Below, one piece after another: positions 25,598-34,582 of a DNA stretch of 64,000 nucleotides (positions are counted from its first letter, which is position 1; every line of letters begins with the position of its first letter). Under the pieces are notes generated by a model. The model was not told where the DNA came from. It made no database searches and was given only the letters and a program-made list of their open reading frames with translations. A program made the translations under genes and the position numbers. This stretch comes from CAWINX01 sp963702055 (GTDB taxonomy: Bacteria > Actinomycetota > Thermoleophilia > Solirubrobacterales > 70-9): NCBI GenBank assembly GCA_963702055.1, contig OY969702.1:248001-312000 (forward strand), read 5' to 3'.

Positions 25598-26176
25598 GTG
25601 CCGCTGACGATCGGCCTTACCGGCGGCATCGCGGCGGGGAAGTCTGAGGCTCTGGCGGCGTTCGAGCGACTCGGCGCGGCGATCATCTCCAGCGACGCGG
25701 TGGTCCACGAGCTGCTCGACTCCGAGCCGCTTCTGGGCCGCCTCACCGAGCGTTGGGGTCCCAAGGTCGCACCCGATGGACGGGTCGACCGGACCAAGAT
25801 CGGCGAGGTCGTCTTCGCCGACCCGGATGAGCTGGCCTGGCTGGAGCGGCAGATCCATCCGTTGGTCGGGGAGCGGATCGGCTCCTGGCTGGGATCTCTC
25901 TCGCCGGAGACGAGGATCGCCGTGGTAGAGGTGCCGCTGCTGTTCGAGTCCGAGATGCAGGATGTCTTCGACACGACGCTCGCCGTGGTCACCGCCGACG
26001 GGGTGCGTCGCGCCCGCGCCGAGGCGCGCGGCCACGCCCTGGTCGGTGAGCGCGAGGCGCGCCAGCTGGCCCAGGAGGAGAAGGCGGCCCGCGCCGAGCA
26101 CGTCGTCGAGAACGACGGCTCGATCGAGGATCTTGAGCGGGCGTTGTCCGCGCTGGTCGAGAAGCTGACGGAATGA
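25598..26176 (+). CDS. coaE: Dephospho-CoA kinase
   Basis: 192 aa, phosphorylates dephospho-CoA in the last step of CoA synthesis. P-loop GGIAAGKS is at 9-16; DAVVHELL, RQIHPLVG and VVEVPLLFESEM are family motifs. It lacks the UPF0157 extension seen in mycobacterial CoaE. The GTG start is 6 bases after rpsA, a common actinobacterial order. Its TGA overlaps the next ATG (ATGA). Functionally it joins the pantothenate genes at 37-40 kb. Confidence 0.95.
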   Translation: MPLTIGLTGGIAAGKSEALAAFERLGAAIISSDAVVHELLDSEPLLGRLTERWGPKVAPDGRVDRTKIGEVVFADPDELAWLERQIHPLVGERIGSWLGSLSPETRIAVVEVPLLFESEMQDVFDTTLAVVTADGVRRARAEARGHALVGEREARQLAQEEKAARAEHVVENDGSIEDLERALSALVEKLTE

Positions 26177-26748
26177 AGCAGAGGCGACGGCGACGGGTGG
26201 CGGTGGGCGGCGCGGTCGTCGCTGTCGGCGTCGCCGCCGGAGTGCTGCTCGGGGTGGTCGGGAGAGTCGATCACGTGATCCAGGAGCTGACCCTTCCCCT
26301 GCACCACGAGGACGTCATCCGCCAACAGGCCCGGGACAAGAAGGTCGACGCGGCGCTGATCGCCGCGGTGATCTATGCCGAGTCGCGCTTCCGAGATCAG
26401 ACCTCGAGCGCCGGGGCGCGGGGGCTGATGCAAATCACTCCGGAGACGGCCAGGGATGTCGAGCGCCACAGCGGCGGCACCACTTTCAAGGTAAGCGACC
26501 TCTCGGACCCCGAGATCAACATTCGCTACGGAACATTCCGGCTGCGCGAGCTGCTCGCCCGCTACGACGGCAACGAGGTCGCGACGCTTGCCGCCTACAA
26601 CGCCGGCTCCACCAACGTCGATCGCTGGGGCGGCGCGAACCTGACTCTCGAGGACGTTCCCTTTGCCGAGACGCGCGCCTACATCGCCGAGGTTCTCAAC
26701 AAGCGACGCGCCTACCGCGACGAGTACGCCAAGGAGCTGGGGTATTGA
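26173..26748 (+). CDS. Membrane-anchored lytic transglycosylase (SLT domain)
   Basis: 191 aa. A basic N-terminus and one membrane segment (about 10-30) anchor an extracytoplasmic SLT domain. The catalytic glutamate is E70 in AVIYAESRF, followed by SSAGARGLMQITPETA and YNAGSTNVDRWGG, all characteristic. It cleaves peptidoglycan glycan strands during wall remodelling. Both ends overlap neighbours by four bases, placing it inside the rpsA-coaE operon. Confidence 0.93.
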   Translation: MKQRRRRRVAVGGAVVAVGVAAGVLLGVVGRVDHVIQELTLPLHHEDVIRQQARDKKVDAALIAAVIYAESRFRDQTSSAGARGLMQITPETARDVERHSGGTTFKVSDLSDPEINIRYGTFRLRELLARYDGNEVATLAAYNAGSTNVDRWGGANLTLEDVPFAETRAYIAEVLNKRRAYRDEYAKELGY

Positions 26749-28118
26749 GCGCCGCCGCCCCCAGGCCGCGCGTCGGGGCGCTGGCGCTCGCGGTCGGCCT
26801 GGTGCTGGCCGACTCCTCGATCGTCGTCTTGGCGCTGCCGCAGATCTACCGCGAGCTGGACACCAGCGTCGCCGGGGTCACCTGGGTCCTCGTCTCCTTC
26901 AACCTGGTGATGGCGCTGGCCGCGGTCCCGGCGGCCCACGTGGCGCGGCGGGTTGGCCCGGGGCGCGCCGCCGCCGTCGGGCTGGCCGTCTTCGCCGGGG
27001 CCGGGCTTGCCTGCGGGGTCTCGTCGCACCTCTCGACCCTGGTCGTCGCCCGCTGCGTGCAGGCGCTGGGCGGCGCCGCCGCGGTGACGGCGGCGCTCGA
27101 GCTGCTGCCCGCCACGGTCGGCTCGGAGCGCCGCGCGACGGCGATCTGGGCGGGCGCCGGGGCGACGGGGGCCGCGCTGGGGCCGGCGGTCGGCGGCATC
27201 CTCACCCAGCTGGTCTCCTGGCAGTCGATCTTCCTGCTTCAGGTCCCGGTGGCGATTGTCGCGGCGGTCCCGATCCTCGCGGTGGCGCGGCACGAGGCGG
27301 CGACCGGGATCGTCGAGAGCGAGTTGCGCAGGACGGGTCGCCCGCACCTCCTCGCCAACCTGGCCATGGCGCTGGTCTCGGCGGCGATCGCCGCGGCGCT
27401 CTTCCTCCTTGTCCTGCTCCTGATCGAGGGCTGGCGGCTCAGCCCGATCGGGGCGGCGATCGTCGTCAGCGTGATGCCGCTGCTGGCGATCCTCGGCAGT
27501 CGCCTCGGCCGGCTCGTCCCCGACGCCAAGGCGCGGGCGGCGTCCGGGGCGATCCTCGTCGCGGGCGGTCTCGGCGGGCTGGCGTTGCTGCCGAGGGCGG
27601 AGGTGATCCTCACCGTGCCGCCCCAGATCCTTGTCGGGATCGGCCTCTCGCTGGTGCTCTCGGCGCTGACCGAGACCGCGCTCCACGGCCGCTCGCCCCA
27701 GGCGATCCACGGCGGCTGGACGATCTCGGCGCGCCACGCCGGGGTGGTCGTCGGCCTGTTGGCTCTGACCCCGATCTTCACCGCCGACATCGCCCAGCAG
27801 CGTCGCGACGCGATCGACGCCGGCACCGCGGTCGTCCTCGACTCCCAGGTCAGCCCGCTGCTGAAGGTCGATCTGGCGCAACGGATCGTCGCGCGGATGG
27901 ACGATGAGCGCGGACGGGTGCCGACGATCGGCCCTGCCTTCGACCCGCTGCCCAGCGATCCGACCGACCGCGCGGCCGTGCTGCGGCTTCGCAACGACCT
28001 CCAGGACCAGCTCGACCGCGGCGCCACTCACGCCTTCAGCGCCTCCTTCCTGATCGGCGCCCTCGCCGCGCTGCTGGCGCTGGTCCCGATCGGCCTGGCG
28101 AGAAGGGTGGAGCTTTGA
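26745..28118 (+). CDS. MFS transporter, DHA2 (14-segment) type
   Basis: 457 aa, strongly hydrophobic. The N-terminal ADSSIVVLALPQIYRELD and the following VTWVLVSFNLVMALAAVPAA match the drug:H+ antiporter-2 branch, with motif C-like GAALGPAVGGILTQLVSWQ. A soluble stretch of about 90 residues (QRRDAIDAGTAVVLDSQVSP onward) precedes the last segment. The substrate is unknown; the DHA2 branch exports drugs or lipids. The TTG start overlaps the transglycosylase stop and the stop overlaps the next TTG, so expression is coupled. Confidence 0.87.
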   Translation: MSAAAPRPRVGALALAVGLVLADSSIVVLALPQIYRELDTSVAGVTWVLVSFNLVMALAAVPAAHVARRVGPGRAAAVGLAVFAGAGLACGVSSHLSTLVVARCVQALGGAAAVTAALELLPATVGSERRATAIWAGAGATGAALGPAVGGILTQLVSWQSIFLLQVPVAIVAAVPILAVARHEAATGIVESELRRTGRPHLLANLAMALVSAAIAAALFLLVLLLIEGWRLSPIGAAIVVSVMPLLAILGSRLGRLVPDAKARAASGAILVAGGLGGLALLPRAEVILTVPPQILVGIGLSLVLSALTETALHGRSPQAIHGGWTISARHAGVVVGLLALTPIFTADIAQQRRDAIDAGTAVVLDSQVSPLLKVDLAQRIVARMDDERGRVPTIGPAFDPLPSDPTDRAAVLRLRNDLQDQLDRGATHAFSASFLIGALAALLALVPIGLARRVEL

Positions 28119-28630
28119 TCCGCTCGCGGTTGCTGATCGGCCTCTCGATCGCCGCATCCGTCGGTCTGGCGGCCGCCTACCTCGCGGCGGGAGGCTCCTC
28201 CTACACGCCGGCCAAGGTCCAGGACCCGTGCAAGCCGCGGCCGTGGCGCAACCCACAGGGCATCCAGGCGATCGCCGAGCAGTTCTCCCTCTCGGCGCTC
28301 GACGGCGCCGCCTGCAGGCTGGGCGTCTCGCGCGAGGCGCTGGCCCAAGCGCTGGCGACGCCGGCCGCGCGCGAGCGCTTCACCCGCCGCCACGGGATCA
28401 GCGACGCGAGGTTGGCGGAGGCGATCCGGGCGGGCCTGGTGCGGGCGGTGAACGACGCCGAACGGGCCGGGGCACTCAGCCCGATTATCGCCGAGCCGCT
28501 CCGTCAGGCGGTTCGCCAGATCCCGCTGGACCAGGCGATCCGGCTGATCCAGGACGCGCGCTCGCTGCTCGACAACGTCCAGACCTTCCTCGGCCCCGCA
28601 CAGGGCTTGCTCCAGCAGTTCCTTCCCTAG
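28115..28630 (+). CDS. Conserved-looking membrane-anchored protein of unknown function
   Basis: 171 aa. One N-terminal membrane segment (LLIGLSIAASVGLAAAYLAA) is followed by an extracytoplasmic helical region with two cysteines (DPC near 38 and AACRLGVS near 67) and amphipathic helices to the end. No family recognised. Its TTG overlaps the MFS stop by four bases, so it probably works with the transporter, for example as an accessory subunit; this is inference. Last gene of the rpsA operon. Confidence 0.65.
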   Translation: MIRSRLLIGLSIAASVGLAAAYLAAGGSSYTPAKVQDPCKPRPWRNPQGIQAIAEQFSLSALDGAACRLGVSREALAQALATPAARERFTRRHGISDARLAEAIRAGLVRAVNDAERAGALSPIIAEPLRQAVRQIPLDQAIRLIQDARSLLDNVQTFLGPAQGLLQQFLP

Positions 28631-28636
28631 CCGCCC

Positions 28637-28885
28637 TCAGTCGCGGAACTCGAAGCGGCCGGCGGAGGGGAGCCAGCTGATCCCCTCACAGAGTTCGGCG
28701 ACCGGAGTGTCGAGCGCTCCAGCCAGCTTCACGATCGTGCCGAGCCGCGGCTCGCGGCCGCCCCGCTCGAGCAGCGAGATCTCGGTCCGGTGCAGCTCGC
28801 AGTGGAACCCCAACTCCTCCTGGGAGATTCCCCGCCGCTTGCGCGCCTTGCGCAGGTTGACGGCAAAGCGGTCCCGGGGCTCCAC
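28637..28885 (-). CDS. XRE-family DNA-binding protein
   Basis: 82 aa, a single helix-turn-helix domain: RFAVNLRKARKRRGISQEEL, GFHCELHRTEISLLERGGRE and PRLGTIVKLAGALDTPVAEL are the standard five helices of Cro/CI-like regulators. No effector domain. The start is GTG 28885. It is divergent from the HTH gene at 28957 across an AT-rich 71-base gap and may control both. Confidence 0.85.
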   Translation of the reverse strand: MEPRDRFAVNLRKARKRRGISQEELGFHCELHRTEISLLERGGREPRLGTIVKLAGALDTPVAELCEGISWLPSAGRFEFRD

Positions 28886-28909
28886 ATCCGTGATCTTCTG
28901 CGTGCGAAG

Positions 28910-28950
28910 ACAGAAGCTCTACAGACAAAACATTTCATCTGTTCTATATT
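28910..28950 (+). promoter_or_regulatory. AT-rich promoter with repeated ACAGA half-sites
   Basis: TATATT (28945-28950) lies 6 bases before GTG 28957. Upstream, ACAGA occurs at 28910-28914 and 28921-28925, and its complement TCTGT at 28938-28942, making an inverted repeat over the expected -35. A likely binding site for one of the two flanking HTH proteins. Confidence 0.45.
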
Positions 28951-28956
28951 TTTCGC

Positions 28957-29247
28957 GTGAAAGCCGACGATCTGATCGCAGCCATCAACCACCCCGTGAG
29001 GCGGCGCATCCTCCGCGCCTTCGACGGCAAGGAGGCGATCAGCCCGGTCGAGCTGGCCGAACGCCTGGACGTAGCGCTGACCACGGTCAGCTACCACGTC
29101 AGGATTCTCGCCGGCTACCGTGCCCTGAAGCTGGTCCGGACCAAGCCGGCCCGCGGCGCCGTCGAGCACTTCTACCGGTCAATGGTTGAGGCGGAGTGGG
29201 CGCTCGTCGCCCTGCAGGCATCGAAGCGGGCCGACGGGGGACTCTAG
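28957..29247 (+). CDS. ArsR-like winged-helix regulator
   Basis: 96 aa. DLIAAINHPVRRRILRAFDG, SPVELAERLDVALTTVSYHV and HFYRSMVEAEW give a winged helix of the HTH_20/ArsR type with no metal-binding cysteines. The role is unknown. The GTG has TATATT 6 bases upstream, a clear leaderless arrangement. The target may be its own promoter and the divergent XRE gene. Confidence 0.8.
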   Translation: MKADDLIAAINHPVRRRILRAFDGKEAISPVELAERLDVALTTVSYHVRILAGYRALKLVRTKPARGAVEHFYRSMVEAEWALVALQASKRADGGL

Positions 29248-29253
29248 GGCGCG

Positions 29254-29622
29254 CTAGTCCCGCGTTGCCCGCCAGACCCAGACCATCGCCAGGGGCTGCA
29301 GCGGCAGGCGGGCCCAGAGTGTCCAGTGGGGGATGCGGTTGAGGTCGAGGCCGCGCACCTGCTCGGGGTTTACCGCCATGTGGACGTTGGCGGGGAAGAC
29401 CGCGGCGAGCAGAGCGAGCAGCCACCAGCGGGCGAAGCGGCGGGCGCCGGGACTGAGCACGGCGACGCCGCCGGCGATCTCGGCCACGCCGCTGACGACG
29501 ACGGCCTCGCGATGGCGGGGGAGCGAGGGCGGCATCATCGCCTCGTAGGCGCGCGGCTTGACGAAGTGCATCGCCCCGGCGAAGGCGAAGGTGCCGGCGA
29601 GGGCTTTCTGTGAGCGGCTCAT
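29254..29622 (-). CDS. DoxX-like membrane protein
   Basis: 122 aa with four hydrophobic segments. FAFAGAMHFVKPRAYEAMMP, VSGVAEIAGGVAVL and WWLLALLAAVFPANVHMAVN are the marks of the DoxX-like family (small quinol-oxidase-associated or redox membrane proteins; function largely unknown). Minus-strand TAGACT sits 9 bases before the ATG and shares two bases with the uvrB promoter hexamer on the other strand. Confidence 0.85.
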   Translation of the reverse strand: MSRSQKALAGTFAFAGAMHFVKPRAYEAMMPPSLPRHREAVVVSGVAEIAGGVAVLSPGARRFARWWLLALLAAVFPANVHMAVNPEQVRGLDLNRIPHWTLWARLPLQPLAMVWVWRATRD

Positions 29623-29631
29623 CGGCCGCGC

Positions 29632-29641
29632 AGTCTAAGGT
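29632..29641. promoter_or_regulatory. Overlapping divergent -10 elements for uvrB and the DoxX-like gene
   Basis: Plus-strand TAAGGT (29636-29641) is 7 bases before GTG 29649; minus-strand TAGACT (29637-29632) is 9 bases before ATG 29622. They share the TA at 29636-29637, the same AGTCTA core as at 12524-12529. AAGGTGA could instead act as a Shine-Dalgarno sequence for uvrB. Confidence 0.5.
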
Positions 29642-29648
29642 GAATTCG

Positions 29649-31646
29649 GTGACCGAGTTCCAGCTCAATCCCGCCTACACGCCGACGGCAGACCAGCCGA
29701 AGGCGATCGCCGGCCTGGCCGAGGGACTGGAGCAGGAGGAGCGGTTCCAGACCCTGCTCGGGGCGACCGGGACCGGCAAGACCTTCACGATGGCGGCGAC
29801 GATCGCGGCCGTGCAGCGTCCCTCTCTGGTGATCGCCCACAACAAGACGCTCGCCGCCCAGCTCTGCAACGAGTTCCGCGAGTTCTTCCCCGACAACGCG
29901 GTCGAGTACTTCGTCTCCTACTACGACTACTACCAGCCCGAGGCCTACGTTCCGGCGCAGGACCTCTATATCGAGAAGGACTCCTCGATCAACGACGAGA
30001 TCGACCGGCTCCGTCATGCGGCGACCGCGGCGCTGTTCGCCCGCCGCGACGTGATCATCGTCGCTTCGGTCTCCTGTATCTACGGGATCGGCTCGCCCCA
30101 GGTCTACAACGAGAAAATGCAGCTGTTCAAGGTCGGTGAGTCGATCGACCGCGACGAGGTGCTGCGCAAGCTGGTGAAGATGCAGTACCAGCGCAACGAC
30201 GCCAACCTGGCGCGCGGCAGCTTCCGGGCGCGGGGCGAGGTGCTGGAGATCATGCCCGCCTACGCCGAGTCGGCCTACCGGATCTCCCTCTTCGGCGACG
30301 AGATCGAGGGGATCCAGCACTTCGACCCGCTGACCGGCGAGGTGCTCGACACGATCGACCACGTCTCGGTCTGGCCCGCCTCCCACTACGTGACCCGAGA
30401 CGAGACGCTGGAGCGCTCGGTAGATGAGATCCGCGAGGAGTTGAACACGCGCACCGCCGAGCTGGAGGCGGAGGGCAAGCAGCTCGAGGCCCACCGGCTG
30501 CGCCAGCGCACCGCCTACGACCTCGAGATGCTCAAGGAGATCGGCTTCACCTCGGGGATCGAGAACTACTCACGGATCCTCGACGGGCGTCCGCAGGGCA
30601 GCCCGCCGCACACGCTGATCGACTACTTCCCCGACGACTTCGTCGTCTTCGTCGACGAGTCCCACCAGACGATCCCCCAGATCGGCGGCATGTACGAAGG
30701 GGACCGCTCGCGGAAGCAGACGCTGGTCGACTACGGCTTCCGGCTGCCCTCGGCGATCGACAACCGGCCGCTCAAGTTCGACGAGTTCCTCGCGCGGGTG
30801 CCGCGGTTGGTGATGGTCTCGGCGACGCCGGGGCCGTTCGAGCGGGCCGAGTCGACCCGGATCGTCGAGCAGATCGTCCGTCCGACCGGGATCGTCGACC
30901 CCGAGATCGAGGTGCGCGAGACGAAGAACCAGATCGACGACCTGATGAACGAGATCCGCCGCCGCGCCGAGTCCGGCGACCGCGTCCTGGTCACGACCCT
31001 GACCAAGAAGATGGCCGAGGACCTGACCAATTACCTGCTCGAGTACGGGATCAAGGTCCGCTACCTGCACTCCGAGGTCGACACCCTGGAGCGGATCCAG
31101 ATCATCCGCGACCTGCGACTGGGCGAGTACGACGTCCTGGTCGGGGTCAACCTGCTGCGCGAGGGCCTCGACCTGCCCGAGGTTTCCCTGGTCGCGATCC
31201 TCGACGCCGACAAGGAGGGCTTCCTGCGCGGCGAGACGAGCCTTGTGCAGACGATCGGGCGGGCGGCGCGCAACGTCGACGGGCGGGTGCTGATGTACGC
31301 CGACCGCGAGACCGACTCGATGCGCGCCGCGATCCGCGAGACCGACCGCCGCCGCGCGATCCAGATCGCCTACAACGCCGAGCACGGGATCACCCCGGAG
31401 ACGGTCCGCAAGGGCATCTCCGAGATGGCCGAGTTCCTCGCGATGGAGGACCGGGCGCCCCGCAAAAAGCGCCGCGGCCGCGCCACCGAGGTCAGTGACC
31501 CGGAGGAGCTGGAGCGCACGATCGTCGCCCTCGAGGAGGAGATGCTCGCCGCCGCCGACGACCTCCGCTTCGAGGAGGCGGGGCGGATTCGCGACGAGCT
31601 GAAGGAGCTGCGCCGCGACCTCGACGGACTGCGGGCGGGGGCCTGA
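29649..31646 (+). CDS. uvrB: Excinuclease ABC subunit B
   Basis: 665 aa, the damage-verifying helicase-like subunit of nucleotide excision repair. Walker A GATGTGKT is at 38-45; the beta-hairpin YYDYYQPEAYVP, DEIDRLRHAATAAL, DESHQTIPQ and GVNLLREGLDLPEV follow, and a C-terminal UVR domain (EEMLAAADDLRFEEAGRIRD) binds UvrC. GTG 29649 gives the usual N-terminus (TEFQLNPAYTPTADQPKAI) and is preferred over upstream GTGs at 29610 and 29640. Its TGA overlaps the uvrA ATG by one base. Confidence 0.95.
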   Translation: MTEFQLNPAYTPTADQPKAIAGLAEGLEQEERFQTLLGATGTGKTFTMAATIAAVQRPSLVIAHNKTLAAQLCNEFREFFPDNAVEYFVSYYDYYQPEAYVPAQDLYIEKDSSINDEIDRLRHAATAALFARRDVIIVASVSCIYGIGSPQVYNEKMQLFKVGESIDRDEVLRKLVKMQYQRNDANLARGSFRARGEVLEIMPAYAESAYRISLFGDEIEGIQHFDPLTGEVLDTIDHVSVWPASHYVTRDETLERSVDEIREELNTRTAELEAEGKQLEAHRLRQRTAYDLEMLKEIGFTSGIENYSRILDGRPQGSPPHTLIDYFPDDFVVFVDESHQTIPQIGGMYEGDRSRKQTLVDYGFRLPSAIDNRPLKFDEFLARVPRLVMVSATPGPFERAESTRIVEQIVRPTGIVDPEIEVRETKNQIDDLMNEIRRRAESGDRVLVTTLTKKMAEDLTNYLLEYGIKVRYLHSEVDTLERIQIIRDLRLGEYDVLVGVNLLREGLDLPEVSLVAILDADKEGFLRGETSLVQTIGRAARNVDGRVLMYADRETDSMRAAIRETDRRRAIQIAYNAEHGITPETVRKGISEMAEFLAMEDRAPRKKRRGRATEVSDPEELERTIVALEEEMLAAADDLRFEEAGRIRDELKELRRDLDGLRAGA

Positions 31647-34582
31647 TGGCGGCTTCGGAGAAAATCGTCATCTCCGGCGCCCGTGAGCACAACCTCAAGG
31701 GCGTCGATGTCGAGCTGCCGCGCGACGCGCTGATCGTGATCACCGGTCTCTCCGGCTCCGGCAAGTCGAGCCTCGCCTTCGACACGATCTACGCCGAGGG
31801 GCAGCGCCGCTACGTCGAGTCGCTCTCCGCCTACGCGCGCCAGTTCCTCGGCCTGATGGAGAAGCCCGACGTCGACTCGATCGAGGGGCTCTCGCCGGCG
31901 ATCTCGATCGACCAGAAGACGACCTCGCGCAACCCGCGCTCGACGGTCGGCACGGTGACCGAGATCTACGACTATCTGCGCCTGCTCTGGGCGCGGATCG
32001 GCGTGCCGCATTGCCCCGAGTGCGGCGAGGAGATCACCGGCCAGACCCAGGAGCAGATCGTCGATCGTCTGATGACGATGGAGGAGGGGGTCAAATTCAT
32101 GGTCATGGCCCCGGTGGTGCGGGGGCGCAAAGGCGAGTACGGGAAGTTGCTCGACCAGATGCGGCTCGAGGGCTACTCGCGGGCCAAGGTCGACGGCGTC
32201 GTGCGTCGGCTCGACGAGGAGATCGTTCTCGACAAGAAGTTCAAACACGACATCTCGGTGGTCGTCGACCGCCTGGCGATGAAGACCGACCTGAGGCGCC
32301 GCCTCTCCGAGTCGGTCGAGGCTGCGGCCGGGCTCGCGGCGGGCCTGGTCGAGGTGGAGACGATATCCAGGCCGCCCGCCCCCGGACGCGGGAGCGACCG
32401 AACGTCGAAATCTGATTCTTCGGAAGGAGCGGGAGCAGAGGAGGCGGGCGGAATTATGTTGTTCTCCGAGCAGTTCGCCTGCCTCAACTGCGGCACCTCG
32501 ATCCCCGAGCTGGAGCCGCGGATCTTCTCCTTCAACTCCCCCCACGGCGCCTGCGAGCGCTGTCACGGGCTCGGCTTCCAGCGGGTGATCGACCCGGAGC
32601 TGGTCGTCCCCGACCCGACCCTGTCGCTGGCAGAGGGCGCCCTGCAGCCCTGGAACCGCGGCGTCACCGCCTACTGGCGGCGGCTGGTCGCGGCGGTTGC
32701 CGAGGAGAACGGCGTCGACATCGATAAGCCCTGGTCGAAGCTGAAGAAGTCGGAGCGGGAGATCTTCCTCGACGGCACCGGTGGCGAGCGCCACAAGGTC
32801 ACCTACACCAACCGCTTCGGCCGGCGGCGCTCCTACAACGTGCGCTTCGAGGGGATCGTCAACAACCTCCAGCGCCGCTACGAGGAGACCGACTCCGAGA
32901 CCAACCGAGAGCGGATCGAGGGCTACATGGCCGAGCAGCCCTGCCCCGACTGCGACGGCGCCCGGCTGCGGCCGGAGAGCCTCGCGGTCAAGGTCGGCGG
33001 GATCAGCATCGCCGAGTACAGCGCGATGTCGGCGCGCGGTGCGGCCGAGTGGATTGCGGCGCTGGAGATGACCGAGACCGAGCGGGCTATCGCGCGGCTG
33101 ATCGTGCGCGAGATCTCCGAGCGCCTCGCCTTCCTCGAGAACGTCGGCATCGGCTACCTCTCACTGGGCCGCTCGGCCCGCTCGCTCTCCGGCGGCGAGG
33201 CGCAGCGAATCCGCCTCGCGACGCAGATCGGCTCCAGCCTGGTCGGTGTCATGTACGTGCTCGACGAGCCCTCGATCGGCTTGCACCAGCGCGACAACGA
33301 GAAGCTGATCGGGACGCTCGATCGCCTCCGCGACCTCGGCAACACGGTGATCGTGGTCGAGCACGACGAGGGGACGATGCTCGCCGCCGATCACCTCGTC
33401 GACCTCGGCCCCGGCGCCGGCGAGCACGGTGGTCACGTGATCGCCGAGGGGACGCCGGCCAAGGTCGCCAAGGACCCGGCTTCGCTGACCGGGCAGTACC
33501 TCTCCGGCAAGCGCAAGATCGAGGTTCCGGAGAGCCGCCGCGAGCCGCGTGGCGAACTGGTGGTGCGCGGGGCGCGCCAGCACAACCTGAAGGGGATCGA
33601 CGTCGCGGTGCCGCTCGGCGTCTTCTGCTGCGTCACCGGGGTTTCCGGCTCCGGCAAGTCGACCCTGGTCAATGAGACCCTGCACCACGCGGTCGCCAAC
33701 CGGCTGCACCAGGCGAAGCTGCGCCCCGGCGCCCACGACGGCATCGACGGCCTCGAGGCGATCGACAAGATCATCAACATCGACCAGTCGCCGATCGGGC
33801 GGACGCCGCGCTCCAATCCCGCCACCTACACCGGCATCTTCGACCACATCCGCCAGCTCTTCGCCCAGACCCAGGAGGCGCGGGCCCGCGGCTACAAGCC
33901 GGGGCGGTTCAGCTTCAACGTCAAGGGCGGGCGCTGCGAGGTCTGCCGCGGCGACGGCCAGATCAAGATCGAGATGCACTTCCTCCCCGATGTCTACGTG
34001 CCGTGCGAGCAGTGCCACGGCAAGCGTTACAACCGCGAGACGCTGGAGGTCCGCTTCAAGGGCAAGAACATCGCCGACGTGCTGGAGATGTCGGTCGAGG
34101 AGGCGGTCGAGTTCTTCGAGAACGTGCCGAAGATCGCCCGCCGCCTGCGCACCCTGCATGACGTCGGGCTCGACTACATCCGCCTCGGCCAGCCGGCGAC
34201 GACCCTCTCCGGCGGCGAGGCGCAGCGGGTGAAGCTGGCGACCGAGCTCTCCAAGGTCGCCACCGGCGACACCCTCTACATCCTCGACGAGCCGACCACC
34301 GGCCTGCACTTCGCCGACGTCCAGCGCCTGCTCGACGTGCTCGGCCGCCTCGTCGACGCCGGCAACACCGTCGTCGTGATCGAGCACAACCTCGACGTGA
34401 TCAAGACCGCGGACCGGCTGATCGACCTCGGCCCGGAGGGCGGCGAGGAGGGGGGAGAGGTGGTCGCCACCGGCACCCCCGAGGAGGTGGCGACGGTCAA
34501 GGCCTCTTACACCGGCGGCTTCCTCGCCGGCCTGGTCGAGCTACCTCGCAAACAGCAGCGACGCGCCAACCGCGCCGCCTAG
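31646..34582 (+). CDS. uvrA: Excinuclease ABC subunit A
   Basis: 978 aa, the DNA-damage sensor ATPase. Two ABC modules are visible: GLSGSGKSSLAFDTIYAEG and LSGGEAQRIRLATQIGS in the first, GVSGSGKSTLVNETLHHA and LSGGEAQRVKLATELSK in the second. Zinc modules: CLNCGTS/CERCHGLG and CEVCRGDGQ/CEQCHGKRY. A poorly conserved, Ser/Gly-rich insert (PGRGSDRTSKSDSSEGAGAE, about 247-266) lies in the first zinc region and is probably a flexible loop. Cotranscribed with uvrB. Its last 42 bases overlap the convergent ROK kinase gene. Confidence 0.97.
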   Translation: MAASEKIVISGAREHNLKGVDVELPRDALIVITGLSGSGKSSLAFDTIYAEGQRRYVESLSAYARQFLGLMEKPDVDSIEGLSPAISIDQKTTSRNPRSTVGTVTEIYDYLRLLWARIGVPHCPECGEEITGQTQEQIVDRLMTMEEGVKFMVMAPVVRGRKGEYGKLLDQMRLEGYSRAKVDGVVRRLDEEIVLDKKFKHDISVVVDRLAMKTDLRRRLSESVEAAAGLAAGLVEVETISRPPAPGRGSDRTSKSDSSEGAGAEEAGGIMLFSEQFACLNCGTSIPELEPRIFSFNSPHGACERCHGLGFQRVIDPELVVPDPTLSLAEGALQPWNRGVTAYWRRLVAAVAEENGVDIDKPWSKLKKSEREIFLDGTGGERHKVTYTNRFGRRRSYNVRFEGIVNNLQRRYEETDSETNRERIEGYMAEQPCPDCDGARLRPESLAVKVGGISIAEYSAMSARGAAEWIAALEMTETERAIARLIVREISERLAFLENVGIGYLSLGRSARSLSGGEAQRIRLATQIGSSLVGVMYVLDEPSIGLHQRDNEKLIGTLDRLRDLGNTVIVVEHDEGTMLAADHLVDLGPGAGEHGGHVIAEGTPAKVAKDPASLTGQYLSGKRKIEVPESRREPRGELVVRGARQHNLKGIDVAVPLGVFCCVTGVSGSGKSTLVNETLHHAVANRLHQAKLRPGAHDGIDGLEAIDKIINIDQSPIGRTPRSNPATYTGIFDHIRQLFAQTQEARARGYKPGRFSFNVKGGRCEVCRGDGQIKIEMHFLPDVYVPCEQCHGKRYNRETLEVRFKGKNIADVLEMSVEEAVEFFENVPKIARRLRTLHDVGLDYIRLGQPATTLSGGEAQRVKLATELSKVATGDTLYILDEPTTGLHFADVQRLLDVLGRLVDAGNTVVVIEHNLDVIKTADRLIDLGPEGGEEGGEVVATGTPEEVATVKASYTGGFLAGLVELPRKQQRRANRAA

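Noticed and set aside
26712..28256. 514-codon minus-strand frame opposite the MFS gene
   Set aside because: Low-complexity Arg/Asp/Gln composition typical of antisense of membrane proteins; the plus-strand MFS is clear.
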